Part shown: one piece after another, positions 13,290 to 22,479 of the stretch | Numbering within the stretch: the first letter of the stretch is position 1 | Layout of the letters: each line of letters begins with the position of its first letter | From: Phlyctochytrium arcticum | Taxonomy: Eukaryota > Chytridiomycota > Chytridiomycetes > Chytridiales > Chytridiaceae | Reading direction: 5' to 3' | Assembly (NCBI GenBank): GCA_025602905.1 | Contig: JAHLKI010000002.1 | Coordinates: 1,612,001 to 1,676,000, forward strand | Length of the DNA stretch: 64,000 nt | Translations under genes and position numbers: made by a program | The notes under the pieces: model-generated | Databases searched by the model: none | What the model saw: the letters and a program-made list of their open reading frames with translations, nothing else | Told to the model about the DNA's origin: nothing

Positions 13290-13500
13290 GCCTCCCTATC
13301 CGTGCGCGCAATTGGACCGGGGACTGTTTCTTCTAAGCCCCCCCCCCCAGCTCTGTGAGAGTCGCAATAACGTGGTCAGTTCGGAACATAAAGAAAATTG
13401 TATAGATGATAACATACTCTCCGCTATTTCTATCTCGAGCGGTCGCGATTCTGGAGGTACATACTGGTAGGAGGTCTGTACTGCTGCGATCTGGTCAGTT
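13290..13500 (-). pseudogene. Truncated copy of module D (IEIAE exon)
   Basis: The minus strand repeats the second exon of the 17191-17619 gene: TSYQYVPPESRPLEIEIAE, followed by the same GTATGTTATC donor and the same intron ending CTCTCACAG. The following coding exon is missing; the sequence runs instead into a C12 tract (13339-13350, plus-strand sense). The closeness to the 17-kb copy, including the intron, shows DNA-level duplication rather than retroposition. Confidence 0.6.
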
Positions 13501-13812
13501 CTGAAAAGTGAAGGAATTCGTCGATGGGATTGCAGAGATGGAAGTCGTGTTCGAAGTAAGTTCTTTCCCCTCTGCACCCAGTATCCCTACTAAACCGGGA
13601 TACCGGTTTTTTCTGCCTTGGATACTCGGTTTCCTCGGATAGTCCGACAACCGGAGTAGGTGCCGGATACAGGGTTTCATCCGAGGCCATTCGGTCACCT
13701 TGGTCTGTGGGAGTTGCGATCCCGTGGTCAGTTCGAAACATAAAGAAAATTGTATAGATGATAATATACCTTCAGCAATTTCAATCTCCAACGGTTCCCA
13801 AAGTTCCGGCAT
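13430..13812 (-). CDS. Module D family protein (IEIAE/ASDET), two exons
   Basis: Exons are 13812-13770 and 13704-13430, with a 65-bp intron (GTATATTATC...CCCACAG), exactly the length of the equivalent intron at 17319-17383. The product begins MPELWEPLEIEIAE and continues DQGDRMASDETLYPAPTP and VVGLSEETEYPRQKKPVS, close to the 17-kb paralog in the same frame. After SRFSRDTGCRGE it no longer matches the paralog and runs into the next D copy, so the true 3' end may be an exon lost by rearrangement. Predicted length is 105 aa. Function unknown: acidic N-terminus, Pro-rich middle, basic end. The name 'module D' is mine. Confidence 0.5.
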
Positions 13813-14019
13813 AATTGCAATGATTGGGTGTCAAAAATTACGTTTGCGCACGAAGTCAGTCTTGAAAGGTTGTATGCAAAAGCATGCCGTGGGCGGGGGG
13901 GCAACGCAGGCTCGTTGGCGGGGCGGCGGCGGTACTGGACATAGCCTCGGTCGTGTGGGTGTGGGCATCGATTGGCTTGGGGTAGTTGTAAACACACTTG
14001 TTGTCCTTCTTCTTACATC

Positions 14020-14345
14020 GATTGGTGTGGTTTAGGTTGTGAAGCATAAACTTTTTGATCTTTGGGCGTACCAGGACACTTGTCGCGTCAGTACCCGTGG
14101 GCATCTCGGCTGAAATAACGGAATCAATCTGAGTAACTGGCAGCTCCGATGTCGTCCTGATAATGATGTGTGCATGGGGAGGAAGTAGTGGCGCGACGAA
14201 GGATGGCGTTGAAGTGTTTGAGCGAACGTAACGACGATGGGAAAAGCAAATGTCGAAAGGAACGCGTATAATGAGGAGATGGGAGACTGTGATCCAAGGT
14301 GCAAGAAGAAACCCTCGAGCGTGGACTAGTGGACCATTGACTTAA
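14020..14345 (-). repeat. Single minisatellite unit plus flank, inverted
   Basis: Read on the minus strand, this matches the start of the minisatellite at 51,040: a CAATGGTCCACT-like opening, then CTCGAGGGT, CTTCTTGCACCTTGGATCACA and CTCATTATACGCGTTCCTTT. Only about one unit is kept before unrelated sequence. It lies directly downstream of the u/b modules, as in the other copies. Confidence 0.6.
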
Positions 14346-14394
14346 AGTGCAATATGGGGTTAGTCGGAGTGTACAGCATGGTGTGGGTATTTAT

Positions 14395-14601
14395 ATACCT
14401 ATCGGCATCACCCAAAATGTTTTCGGCACGTAGCCTGCTCCGACTCGGCGGGAGGAGAAATGGCATCACTGTCATGTTTGGAGTTTAGACGCATGACAAT
14501 GGATATGTAAATGGGACTACTTACCCCCCGCGGAAGCAACTTGGATGATCTGCCTTCGTCACACCCCCGAGGTTGGATGGACGGCATAAGGGATCATTTG
14601 C
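14395..14601 (-). repeat. u-b exon module pair (inverted copy)
   Basis: Contains one u unit (about 14601-14525) and one b unit (about 14465-14396) with donor and acceptor sites as in the plus-strand arrays. The b unit reads MPFLLPPSRSRLRAENILG, with ATT TTG in place of the usual ATC CTG, both synonymous. The u unit has gained bases (CCAACC, GGGGGG), which breaks its frame. Confidence 0.6.
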
Positions 14602-15281
14602 CTATAGAAAACTGATTCAAGGATTAGTTATTGCGGAAATAAGTTAATGACAAGATACATACCTTTCGGCATCACCCGAGAGGGAACACAGCCCCCGAAA
14701 ATCCGCCGGAGCCAGCTCCGCCTCGGCGGAAGGAGAGTTGCTTCACTATGAAATCGTTGAATGTCAGACCAAAGATTGGATTGCACCAAGACTATGTTAA
14801 TGGGGCTTCTTACCTCCCGCGGAGCACTTTGAACGATTTTCCTTCGTCCCACCCCCCGAGGTGGGCGGACGGTTGACTTTGGGACCTCCTTCGGCAAGGT
14901 CGGATGAGCAACCCTAAAGGAAGCCGCTTTTTAGGCACATTCTCTATCGTGTGAGCGATGATGGGTACTTACTTCCGCACCGAGTGCACGACAAACGATG
15001 TTTCCTGCTCGAAGTTCATGATTAGGGGGTCCTGATTATTTTCGAAAAGGATAAGGAGAAGAAGTTGTATGTGCATCTTCGGAAAAATTATTCATTGGGG
15101 ACACTTTCTAGTGGGGAAATAGTGATGAGTACTTACTTGATGGGCAAAATAAACCTTGAAGCATTCTGATCCTTTTGGCCTGTTTTTGTTGTTCTTGAAT
15201 GCGCCGCCTCTCCGCAGCAAGTGCTGTGGTGATATAGGTCGCAAACTTTGCCCTTGCTGTGGCTCTTCTCGATTGTGCCAT
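14594..15281 (-). pseudogene. A-X-u-b modular gene, one-base insertion
   Basis: Five exons: A 15281-15137, X 15031-14973, u 14876-14814, b 14745-14663, and the stop exon at 14601-14594 (GC AAA TGA). Introns of 105, 96, 68 and 61 bp have good GT and AG ends. Phases are consistent from A through X into u. Exon A starts MAQSRRATARAKFATYITTA, continues in an Arg/Gln-rich helix and ends RMLQGLFCPS. X reads RPPNHELRAGNIVCRALGAE. Exon b reads SEATLLPPRRSWLRRIFGG, then CVPSRVMPKGK and stop. One extra G in u (63 bp against 62 bp in the 50-kb copy) breaks the frame. Without it the protein would have roughly 115 residues. A 5' UTR intron (GTATTTCTC...CTCCAG) precedes the ATG, as in other members. Confidence 0.6.
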
Positions 15282-15359
15282 CACTTCAATCTTCTGGAGT
15301 GAGTATCCTTCTTGTATCATGTATAAACAAATGAGAAATACCTCGCTGTAGCACTGTAA

Positions 15360-15908
15360 TTAATCAGTTGATTTGGGCATTTTTGCGTTTCGGTTTGTTC
15401 CGTGTCGTGAGCTTGGAGTTGAGAACACCGAAAATGCCAGTCCCGGACAACCTCCTTCCCCATATTGGTTTTTGGCTGTTGGGCGAAACCATATTTCGAC
15501 CGAGTAGTCTCTAGGCGTACGAGGCGGTGGATAAGAGGATTTCGGGGTTGGCGGTAGACGTTGGTAGAGGTCGGGGAGGTCGGGAGGTAAGGTGGGGGGT
15601 AGGTAGAGGTATTTGAATTCCTGCCAAAAAGTCAGACGCGAAACACAATCGGGCGAATAAACAAAAGGCCCTTTACCTCCTCCCTCTCCTGATCTGCTCC
15701 AGGATATACGCTGCCACCGGCTGCCATAGTGCCCGTCAACGAAAACTCCATCGTTGGCAACCGGATTCCCGCTGAAGGAAAAGTTGAAAAAGATGGGAAA
15801 AGTGTCCAGTTCGCCCACGTCGCTCCACAGCGAATCCAAACAAACGGGAGCTTCACGCGTGTGAAATCGCCTTACTGCGCATCTCTCGTCAGCAGCCAGC
15901 TGCGCCAC
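15360..15908 (-). CDS. Module B protein, proline-rich tail, frameshifted copy
   Basis: The upper exon begins near AQLAADERCA and ends YPGADQEREE at a GTAAAG donor. A 56-bp intron ends TTGGCAG. The lower exon reads EFKYLYLPPTLPPDLPDLYQ, then the conserved PPRTPRDYS, and ends KMPKSTD with TAA at 15360. Copies at 22480-22923 and 48660-49163 share the exon border and the YPGADQ frame. In this copy a short duplication (AGCCGGTGGCAGC) puts the N-terminal half out of frame with YPGADQ, so it is probably not functional as drawn. Function unknown. The stop codon lies just before the 5' UTR intron of the A exon at 15281. Confidence 0.4.
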   Translation of the reverse strand: MAQLAADERCAVRRFHTREAPVCLDSLWSDVGELDTFPIFFNFSFSGNPVANDGVFVDGHYGSRWQRISWSRSGEGGGKGPFVYSPDCVSRLTFWQEFKYLYLPPTLPPDLPDLYQRLPPTPKSSYPPPRTPRDYSVEIWFRPTAKNQYGEGGCPGLAFSVFSTPSSRHGTNRNAKMPKSTD

Positions 15909-17100
15909 GAAAAACGTAAGGGATTTGTCAATTATACGAAGGATTTTATTCGAAGGACATTACTAAACTATAGCATAACAGCGGGAAATTTATAGTAATA
16001 CTCGAACGATGAATAATATTGAAGACTACAGGAAATGTTTTTTGGGGCTAAATAAATATTGATTCGAGTAAACTAGGAGTTGTCACCGTCTGTCCCGAAA
16101 TTGTGAGGAAATACTTGACTAGGGCAAAACGTCGATGAAGCGCACCAGTGATATATTTACTGTTCCGGGACCTCGGATGAATCGGTTGTCTCATGTTTCC
16201 CGCGACATACAGTCAATTTCCGCCATAATCGGCGCAGTCGCTGAAAGCGTTGATTTTGTTTGTTTGATGAGGCCATATCTTGACTTGAATGAGTACTTGA
16301 TAATTATTCCCGATATCAAGATGTGTTCTGATCGTTTTTCAGCTTGGTAGTTTGTATATCTCGTAAAATCCACCGACGCTGGGGGCTACAGGTGTCGATA
16401 GTTTTTAAGTACAAATTTTACCGGAAACACACTTCACCGATCGTGATACGGCTGGTCGTCATTATTATCAAAACCATTCATGCATCCGCCAAAGTAAAAT
16501 ACAAACATTACATCGCTTATATGTAAAATCAATTGGTCCCATGATGCTCGAACCAAATCTTAGACTTTGAGGGTTCAGATCCAGATCATCCAGATGCAAA
16601 TTGAGGGTATCTCCCACCACTCAGCATGGATATTTTTCTTTACGGAAATTCCCGGTCGAATGACGAGACAATCCTCACAAGAGAATTGGAGGATAATCGG
16701 ACCCTCAAGATTTAGTACATAGAGGAGTAACGTCTGTCCGTTTCTGTTGCGAACTTGTTCTAAATCGATGGACTTTGTAGTGAATGTGATGATGCAAATG
16801 AGTATTTTAGTTTTGGAGGGCTGGTTGGGTTGAGAAAGGGGAGGAGGGAAATTATCCCGGCCGTACATGTTGCAGATGGGTCATCCTTGACCGGAGAATT
16901 AACATATTTACTATAGGCCTGGACTCATGAGCCATATACGCTGAGCGATCGTGAGGATCGTGAGGGTCGAGATGGAAAAGATGTTCCGGTACACAAAACA
17001 TTGAGCCGAAAGAACTTCTACAGCGCCTCGCTCGCGCTCTGTCTCGATCCCCATAGTATACGCCTCAAAATTGTGACGCATTTGTTTGTTTTTGTCGGTG
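15909..17100. repeat. Repeat C segment and flanks
   Basis: About 16360-16730 is a direct copy of 49640-50060, and in part of 47210-47390. Shared blocks include TTGGTCC...GACCAAATCTTA, GAGGGTTCA(G/A)ATCCAGA, ACGGAAATTCCC and GATAATCGGACCCTCAA. No copy has a frame I can defend. The rest of the stretch (15909-16340 and 16870-17100) shows nothing recognisable. Segment C lies between leftward (-) modules E/B and rightward (+) modules D or X in both large copies. Confidence 0.5.
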
Positions 17101-17190
17101 GTTTTTGAAGAAGGGGGAGCGCTTAAATCAGAGCTTCGATTGCAATCTCCCTCGCCAACCTCCCCGAATTTTTACATTCAACTGTCAAAA

Positions 17191-17619
17191 ATGCAACAAG
17201 GTATATTTCCCTCGACACATTCCTTTACTTTTCGGAACTGACCAGATTGCAGCAGTACAGACCTCCGACCAGTATGTACCCCCAGAATCGCGACCGCTCG
17301 AGATAGAAATAGCGGAGAGTATGTTATCATTTATAAAATTTTCTTTATGTTCCGAACTGACCATGTTATCGCGACTCCCACAGATCAACCTGACCAATGG
17401 GCTTCGGATGAAACCATTTATCCTGCACTTACTCCGGCTGTCGGACTGTCCGAGAACAAAGATTTTCCGAAGCAGAAAAAACCGGCATCCCGGTTGAGGA
17501 GGATGTTCCGTAGACTGTTCGGAGCCTGCGTACCCTGGCGGGTGATGCCGAAAGGTATGGAACTTCTCATCAACTTCCTTTTCCAAGAACTAATCCCAGA
17601 TACTTTCATAGGCAAATGA
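17191..17619 (+). CDS. Intact four-exon module D small protein, ends RVMPKGK
   Basis: Exons are 17191-17200, 17256-17318, 17384-17554 and 17612-17619, with introns of 55, 65 and 57 bp, all with consistent phase. The 83-aa product starts MQQVQTSDQYVPPESRPLEI, passes through the conserved IEIAE and DQWASDETIYPALTPAV, and ends in a basic Cys-containing tail: RLRRMFRRLFGACVPWRVMP, then KGK and TGA. The same tail motif (RR-x-F-G-x-C-x-P-x-R-V-M-P-K-G-K) closes the A-X-u-b genes at 14.6 and 50.1 kb, although their N-termini differ, so exons have been exchanged. The ATG follows AAA and is the only start giving consistent phases. Function unknown: an amphipathic basic end after an acidic Pro-rich body. 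Confidence 0.6.
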
Positions 17620-18330
17620 TCCCACATGCCGTCCACCCACCTCGGGGGTGTGACCAAGGCAAATCATTTAATTTGCTCCGCGGGAGGTAAGTAGTCCCTG
17701 TCACCTTTCGACCACCGTTGGTCTTACCTCCAATCAATTACAATGATGCCACCTCTCCTCCCGCCGAGGCGGAGCAGGCTGCGTGCCGAAAAAATCCTGG
17801 GTGATGCTATAGGTATGTATAGTCCCATTCAGTGCGGTCATCAACGACTAACCCAGCTTCTCACTCCAGGCAAATGATCCCTTGTGCCGTCCATCCACCT
17901 CGGGGGTGCGACAACGGCAAATCATCCAAGTTGCTCCGCGGGAGGTAAGTAGTTCCATTCATATATCCGTCGCCGTTAGTCTAAACCTTAACCAATTACA
18001 GTGATGCCATTTCTCCTCCCGCCGAGTCGGAGCAGGCTACGTGCCGAAAACATCCTGGGTGATGCCGACAGGTATGTACATTCCCAATTAATGCCGTACT
18101 CAACGACTAACATAGCTTCCCTCCATAGGCAAATGATCCCATGTGCCGTCCATCCACCTCGGGGGTGTGACGAAGGCAAATCATCCAAATTGCTCCGCGG
18201 GAGGTAAGTTGTCCCAATCATATATTCATCGCCGTTAGTCTAAACTTTAATCAATTTCAGTGATGCCACTCCTCCTCCCGCCGAGTCGGAGCAGGCTACG
18301 TGCCGAAAATATCCTGGGTGATACGGAAAG
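17612..18330 (+). repeat. Tandem exon array: three u-b units
   Basis: Three u exons of 75 bp (17612-17686, 17870-17944, 18129-18203) alternate with three b exons of 70 bp (about 17743-17812, 18002-18071, 18261-18330). They are separated by 57-60 bp segments that start GTAAGT/GTATGT and end in AG, often with CTAAC or CTAAAC. Period is 258-259 bp. In the best-conserved frame u reads QMIPxAVHPPRGCDxGKSxK plus LLRG, and b reads RLRAENILGDA. Differences between units are often synonymous (CAC/CAT, TGT/TGC, AAA/AAG, CTG/TTG). The b-to-u joins are in frame. The u-to-b joins are in frame only from an internal acceptor in b. The first b unit has lost its outer AG (ACAA). Confidence 0.65.
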
Positions 18331-18389
18331 GTATGTGAAATCCCACTCAACGCGGTACGCAACGATAAACCCTAAATCCTACTTTAGGT

Positions 18390-19250
18390 CAATGATTACG
18401 CTCCAGGGTCTCATCTCGCACCTTTGATCATCATCTCCCATCTCATTGTCTGCGTACCGGGATTTCGTCAAACGGCATGTCTTTTGTCATTTGCTTTTCC
18501 CTCTGGCGTTACGTTCGGCCACGCTCTATCGCCATCCTTTGTCGCGACGCTGTTTTCGTCGGCCCAGCAATAGCAACATGTTCCACCACCAAGTCGTCCC
18601 TTCCTCTGATGTGCTTGAAGTTGTGCTCTCCGCTGCCCGTACTTCATTGCCATCTCCGTCGCCGGCTACTTTCGTCGGCCCAACTGTAGCGCGCGTCTCG
18701 ACGAAATGTTTCGCCACCACATCGTCCCTTCCTCTAATGTGGTTGAACTTGTGTGCTTTCCACTATCGTTGCGTTCACCCACACTTCATTGCCATCCTCA
18801 TCACCAGCTACTTTTGGCCCATCAATAGCGTGCATCTCGACAACATGTTCCTCCATCATTTCTTCATGTCCTTCTGATGTGCATGAAATTGTGCTCTCCA
18901 CAATTAATGCGCTCGCACACTTCATCGCCATCCGTCACGCGGCTACTTTTTTCGGCCCATCAAAGTGCACATCTTGACACCATGTTCCGCTACCACGTTG
19001 TCCTTTCCTTTGATGTGATTGAAGATGTGCCTTCCACCATCATGGCGTTCGCCAACAATTCAGGGTCATTCTCGTTGCCCGCTACTTTTGTCGGCTCAAG
19101 CATAGCGGGCATCTTGGCAACATGTCCGCTGTCATTCCCTCCGATGTACTCAAGATTTGGTGTCCTACACTCTCATATCGGACATCCAACACAATTCCAT
19201 TTCACCCCCATGATGAAACTCGCGTTTTCGCCTTCATCGCCTTCATCCAA
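18390..19250 (+). repeat. Minisatellite, ~135-150 bp units, diverged
   Basis: About six tandem units share blocks such as TCTGATGTGCTTGAAGTTGT, CTCCAC(T/A)ATC, TTGCGTTCGC, ACTTCATCGCCATCC, CTACTTTCGTCGGCCCA and CGACAACATGTTCCGCCACC. Long open frames occur on both strands (for example EVVAEHVVEMHAIDGPTKVA on the minus strand) but indels break them, and none has a start or splice context. It directly follows the last b exon and begins CAATGATTACGCTCC. Confidence 0.75.
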
Positions 19251-20170
19251 CCTACCAACCCCTCTGGGTAAACTGCGCTGTGTCGCAATACGCCCCAACC
19301 CGTGTTATCCGTTATCAGCCCTTCATCACTCATCAGTTTCGATATCTCAGCCGCCCAATTGCAATCCGGTCTCGTCGTCAACAGTCACGGTCATCCTCGC
19401 TTGAGTGGCAGACATTAAAGGCCTATTCAATACTATTCAGAATCCGTGCACCAAACGAACGTTTCCCTCCTTCGTAACAGTCAGTACAACGTGGCACCCA
19501 ATGTCGGTAGTAAGGACTAGACACCCCACAACCTTCGCACTCCTTACACGCATCCATCGCTGCTAATTCCGCTCTCGGACAGGTGAACGAGATCCTCAGT
19601 GTACTGTTCAACTCCCGCCAGAGAGCACATCATTCAGGGACCCCATAATCAGCTCAGAGAGAGTGAACGCAGATTGCAGGTCTGGCGCCTAGTAGCAAAC
19701 CTCCCCAATATCAGGTATCCAAGAGATCAATAACATCAGAAGCGACAAGCAAGTCTACCCAAGACTCTGGCCACTGGTATTGCAATCCCAATGTCTCCTG
19801 CGTCTACACCGACCCCCCACTACCCCGCATAGAATGCAACAGCAAACACTCAATATGGCTGACTCTCTCCTATACCCACTCAACACATCATGGGAATATT
19901 CACATCTCTGTACATATTGGCATCACTGTATATATCGGCATCTCTGTGCATATTGGCATCTCTGTACACATTCACCTCTCTGTACATTTTCACAGTTCTG
20001 TACATATTCTACCTCTCTCGTCACCTACATTGCTACCAAATATTGCTCACGGCATTCCATTTGTCCATATTTTTGTACATCATTCCCATTCTTGGTCTAT
20101 TTTTTACACCTTCAACAATGAATCCTCCTTTTCGGTCTTCAATCGATAATAATTTGTGCCAACATTAGAC
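19250..20170. repeat. 3' tail of the composite repeat, with Cys cluster and 18-bp repeats
   Basis: Homologous to 60230-61220. On the minus strand, 19611-19423 encodes ELAAMDACKECEGCGVSSPY followed by YRHWVPRCTDCYEGG, a zinc-ribbon-like set of Cys pairs. The 60.5-kb copy keeps the pattern but has a one-base insertion. From 19895 to 20010 an 18-bp unit (consensus CATCTCTGTACATATTGG) is repeated six times. Its plus frame gives 6-aa repeats such as HLCTYW. I cannot say whether either strand is translated. Confidence 0.5.
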
Positions 20171-20358
20171 CGTGCGCCAGTGACTTTTTTCCGGGTTGTA
20201 GACGTTGGATACTACGGTATAAGACTGATGCCTCGGGGTATACTGAGAATGACATTGGGTTATGCAGTACGTGTTCAGAGATAGTTTACATTATAAAATA
20301 TCTGGCTAGCTGCAGCAATCTATCTTTTTCTCTCAATGTCCCTCTCTCTCTCTCTCTG

Positions 20359-20625
20359 TCATACTGGTTTGTAAAAAAGTAGAATGCTGATGCCACGAGG
20401 ATTGAGGGGAATGTGGTCTCGACTTGTATGGTCATGAAGTTCCAACTGATACGATACGAGATTATTGGCATACTGATGGCGGGCCTTTTGGAACCACTGG
20501 CATTGAGTAAAGTCGTATTCTTCGTACTCCTCCCGACCTCGACACAAAAAGAACACTGCTGTTGACTGTGTAAGTCGCGCGTGTTCAAACAGACGCGTCG
20601 CGTAGGATATCGCGTTGAGCGGCAT
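20359..20625 (-). CDS. FFxxCRG family small protein (divergent 5' end)
   Basis: An 88-codon frame starting at ATG 20623-20625: MPLNAISYATRLFEHARLTQ, then STAVFFLCRGREEYEEYDFT and QCQWFQKARH. The FF-x-CRG-x-EEYxEYDFTQxQW core is shared with 20853-21125 and 42962-43236. The Ala-rich N-terminal helix of those copies is replaced here. The sequence corresponding to their donor site (CATCA|GTATGC) is present, so the last ~35 residues may be intron. Role unknown. Confidence 0.5.
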   Translation of the reverse strand: MPLNAISYATRLFEHARLTQSTAVFFLCRGREEYEEYDFTQCQWFQKARHQYANNLVSYQLELHDHTSRDHIPLNPRGISILLFYKPV

Positions 20626-20852
20626 TTCGGCGGTCGTGGTCGAGTGCTTGGCACAGAAGTGTATAAGAGTAGAGCAGACCCAGGTCCCCCCGTAGATTAG
20701 TTTGACCAAATAGTACTACTATACATTGCAATTACCAATACAAACTATTGCGGATAAGGACGTTACTTTTGCCATAATGTCGACTACGAAGTATCAACTC
20801 TACCAACCTCAACAACTGCTTCCAGTCTGAGGTGGGTGGACGGCATGCGGGA

Positions 20853-21125
20853 TCATTTGCCTATAAGAAATTCAGGGATTAGTTATTGGGAAAAGAAGTT
20901 TATGAGAAGATACATACACCCGAGATGAGGTTTGGCCTTTTGACCCCACTGGGATTGGGTAAAATCGTAGTCCTCGTACTGCTCCTCGCCGCGACAAAAG
21001 AAGAAGACTGCTGCCACCCTTGCCCGCCATTTTGCACGGGACTTGTCTTTTCGCCGCTGCCTTGCGGCAGCAAGTTTGGCAATCACTGCAGCCGCAAACG
21101 CTGCGTCAGCCGGGGATGCGGACAT
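20853..21125 (-). CDS. FFxxCRG family small protein, 71 aa, two exons
   Basis: Exons are 21125-20918 (208 bp) and 20860-20853 (GC AAA TGA), with a 57-bp intron. The layout is identical to the 42962-43236 paralog. The product starts MSASPADAAFAAAVIAKLAA, then a basic helix (RQRRKDKSRAKWRARVAAV), then FFFCRGEEQYEDYDFTQSQW and a short tail. It is Ala-rich and helical, then strongly basic, then a Cys and an acidic/aromatic end. No signal peptide or known domain is seen. A 5' UTR intron (GTATTGATC...GAGTACAG) ends three bases before the ATG, as in the paralogs. Many differences from the 43-kb copy are synonymous, arguing for selection on the protein. After the stop, part of a u unit continues to about 20830 and then stops abruptly. 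Confidence 0.65.
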
Positions 21126-21416
21126 GATCTGTACTCAATTGGACTGAGTATTCTTTTCTATCATATTCAGACAAATGATCAATACCTTTGCCGGAATCAA
21201 GAAAGAGAAAAGCGACAGGCAATAGGAACGCTCCGTAGATTTTGAATGATATGCTTGATTTGATAGAAAGAGGATACCTGCCAATCCCGCTTCGCAGCCT
21301 ACAAAGCCTGCTTCCAGCTCCGCATTCTCTCCTCTGCCTCCTCCTGCTCATAGATATTTCCCAGTTTCTTGATGCCGTCCTCAATTTGCGCATTGTCAAG
21401 GTTGCCGCAGTACTGA

Positions 21417-21443
21417 GGGGGGGGGGGGGGGGGGGGGGGGGGG
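21417..21443 (+). repeat. 27-nt poly-G tract
   Basis: An uninterrupted run of 27 G. On the minus strand it is poly-C and begins exactly where a b exon would start (CAGTGATGCCA then C27), replacing the pyrimidine-rich CTCCTCCCGCC part of the module. Confidence 0.9.
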
Positions 21444-22096
21444 TGGCATCACTGTGGGTTATTGTTGGACGTCAGACCAAGTTTGCATCGCACAACAGAA
21501 ATGTGAAGGAATGCCTTACCTCCCGCGGAGCACTCGAAATGTTTTTCCTTTGTCCCACTCCCGAGGTGGGTGGACGGTACATAGACTGCGGCCTTGCGAT
21601 GAGGGCGCGGACGTCCGTCTTTGTCCGTTTCGTGGGTTACATTCGAGTCACCGAGTTTGGCCCATTCACTCCCAAAACACGGCATCCTCGTCCCTAACTG
21701 TCCGATGGAAAGTTCGCAGTCCGGGTGCCATTTGGTGGGGCGGTCTTGGGAATTCCTACACGAAGCTGCTTTTTAAGCAGACTGTCTTTTGGGCAAAGGT
21801 TGATGGATACTTACTTTCCATTGAGTGCACTACGAAGCAGCGGGCTGCTCAAATTTGAACATTGCGGAGGGTATGGTTGTTCGTCAGTTGAGTAGTGGTA
21901 TATGTGCATCCTTCGGAAGTAAAATTCATTATGGACATTCTCTTTTGGGGAAAAGTTGATCATTACTTACCTGGTGGGGCAAAAAAACTTGTTTTGCATT
22001 TTGTATCTTTGAAAGTTTTGGCCCGTTTCATTCCTTGCCGCCGCGAAACTTTGCTCTCCCTCCTATGGCGGACCGTTGTCGAGTTGTGCTTGACAT
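21444..22096 (-). pseudogene. Decayed A-X-u-b modular gene
   Basis: On the minus strand an A-type exon starts at 22096 (MSSTTRQRSAIGGRAKFRGG, then an in-frame stop) after a typical 5' UTR intron (GTATTGCTCATT...GGGTACAG). Next comes an AAAAC...TTTTTTTGCCCC block with a GTAAGT donor, an X-like exon at about 21875-21815 (a GTAGTGCACTCAATGG-type end with a GTAAGT donor), and a u exon at about 21585-21530 (TVHPPREWDKGKTFRVLRG) with donor GTAAGG. It ends in the poly-C tract where b should be. The order matches 14594-15281, but the frame is lost. Confidence 0.5.
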
Positions 22097-22479
22097 CTGT
22101 ACCCAATTGGAATTAGTATTCCTTTCGTGGCATGTTTAAACCAATGAGCAATACCTTATTCCTGTTTAACTGAATAGTCGTAAGTGGTATTGCTTTCAAT
22201 TAAACTGTGATATATTTGGCGAGATTCATTTCCGAAGAGGGGGTGTGAATGTTATCGGCGTAGTATTGCGAAATGTTGTCAAGATCTGTGGTGTCGAAAA
22301 GCTGTGATCGGACGGAGGGTTGGTTTGTCGTGACTTGTCGGTGAGAAGGGAATGATGACTTGAGGACGGGGGGCTTGGCTAATACAATTTGGTTCGGCGG
22401 TCCTAAGGTGGTGGGCGATCGTGAGGGTGATCAAGTGCTGCGAGGTGAGGACACCGGGTGCGTAAATATTCGTTTTGGA
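22097..22479. repeat. Spacer duplicated at 48.33-48.66 kb
   Basis: Near-copy of 48331-48660, including the UTR intron, the GATATATTTGGCG block, GTGTGAATGTTATCGGCGTA and the end GATCGTGAGGGTGATCAAGT. No exon is assignable. It links modules A and B in both places. Confidence 0.6.

Noticed and set aside
17612..18330. CRISPR-like or simple tandem repeat reading of the u-b array
   Set aside because: The units have no spacer/repeat alternation. Instead they have splice signals and third-position changes, and the genome is eukaryotic.
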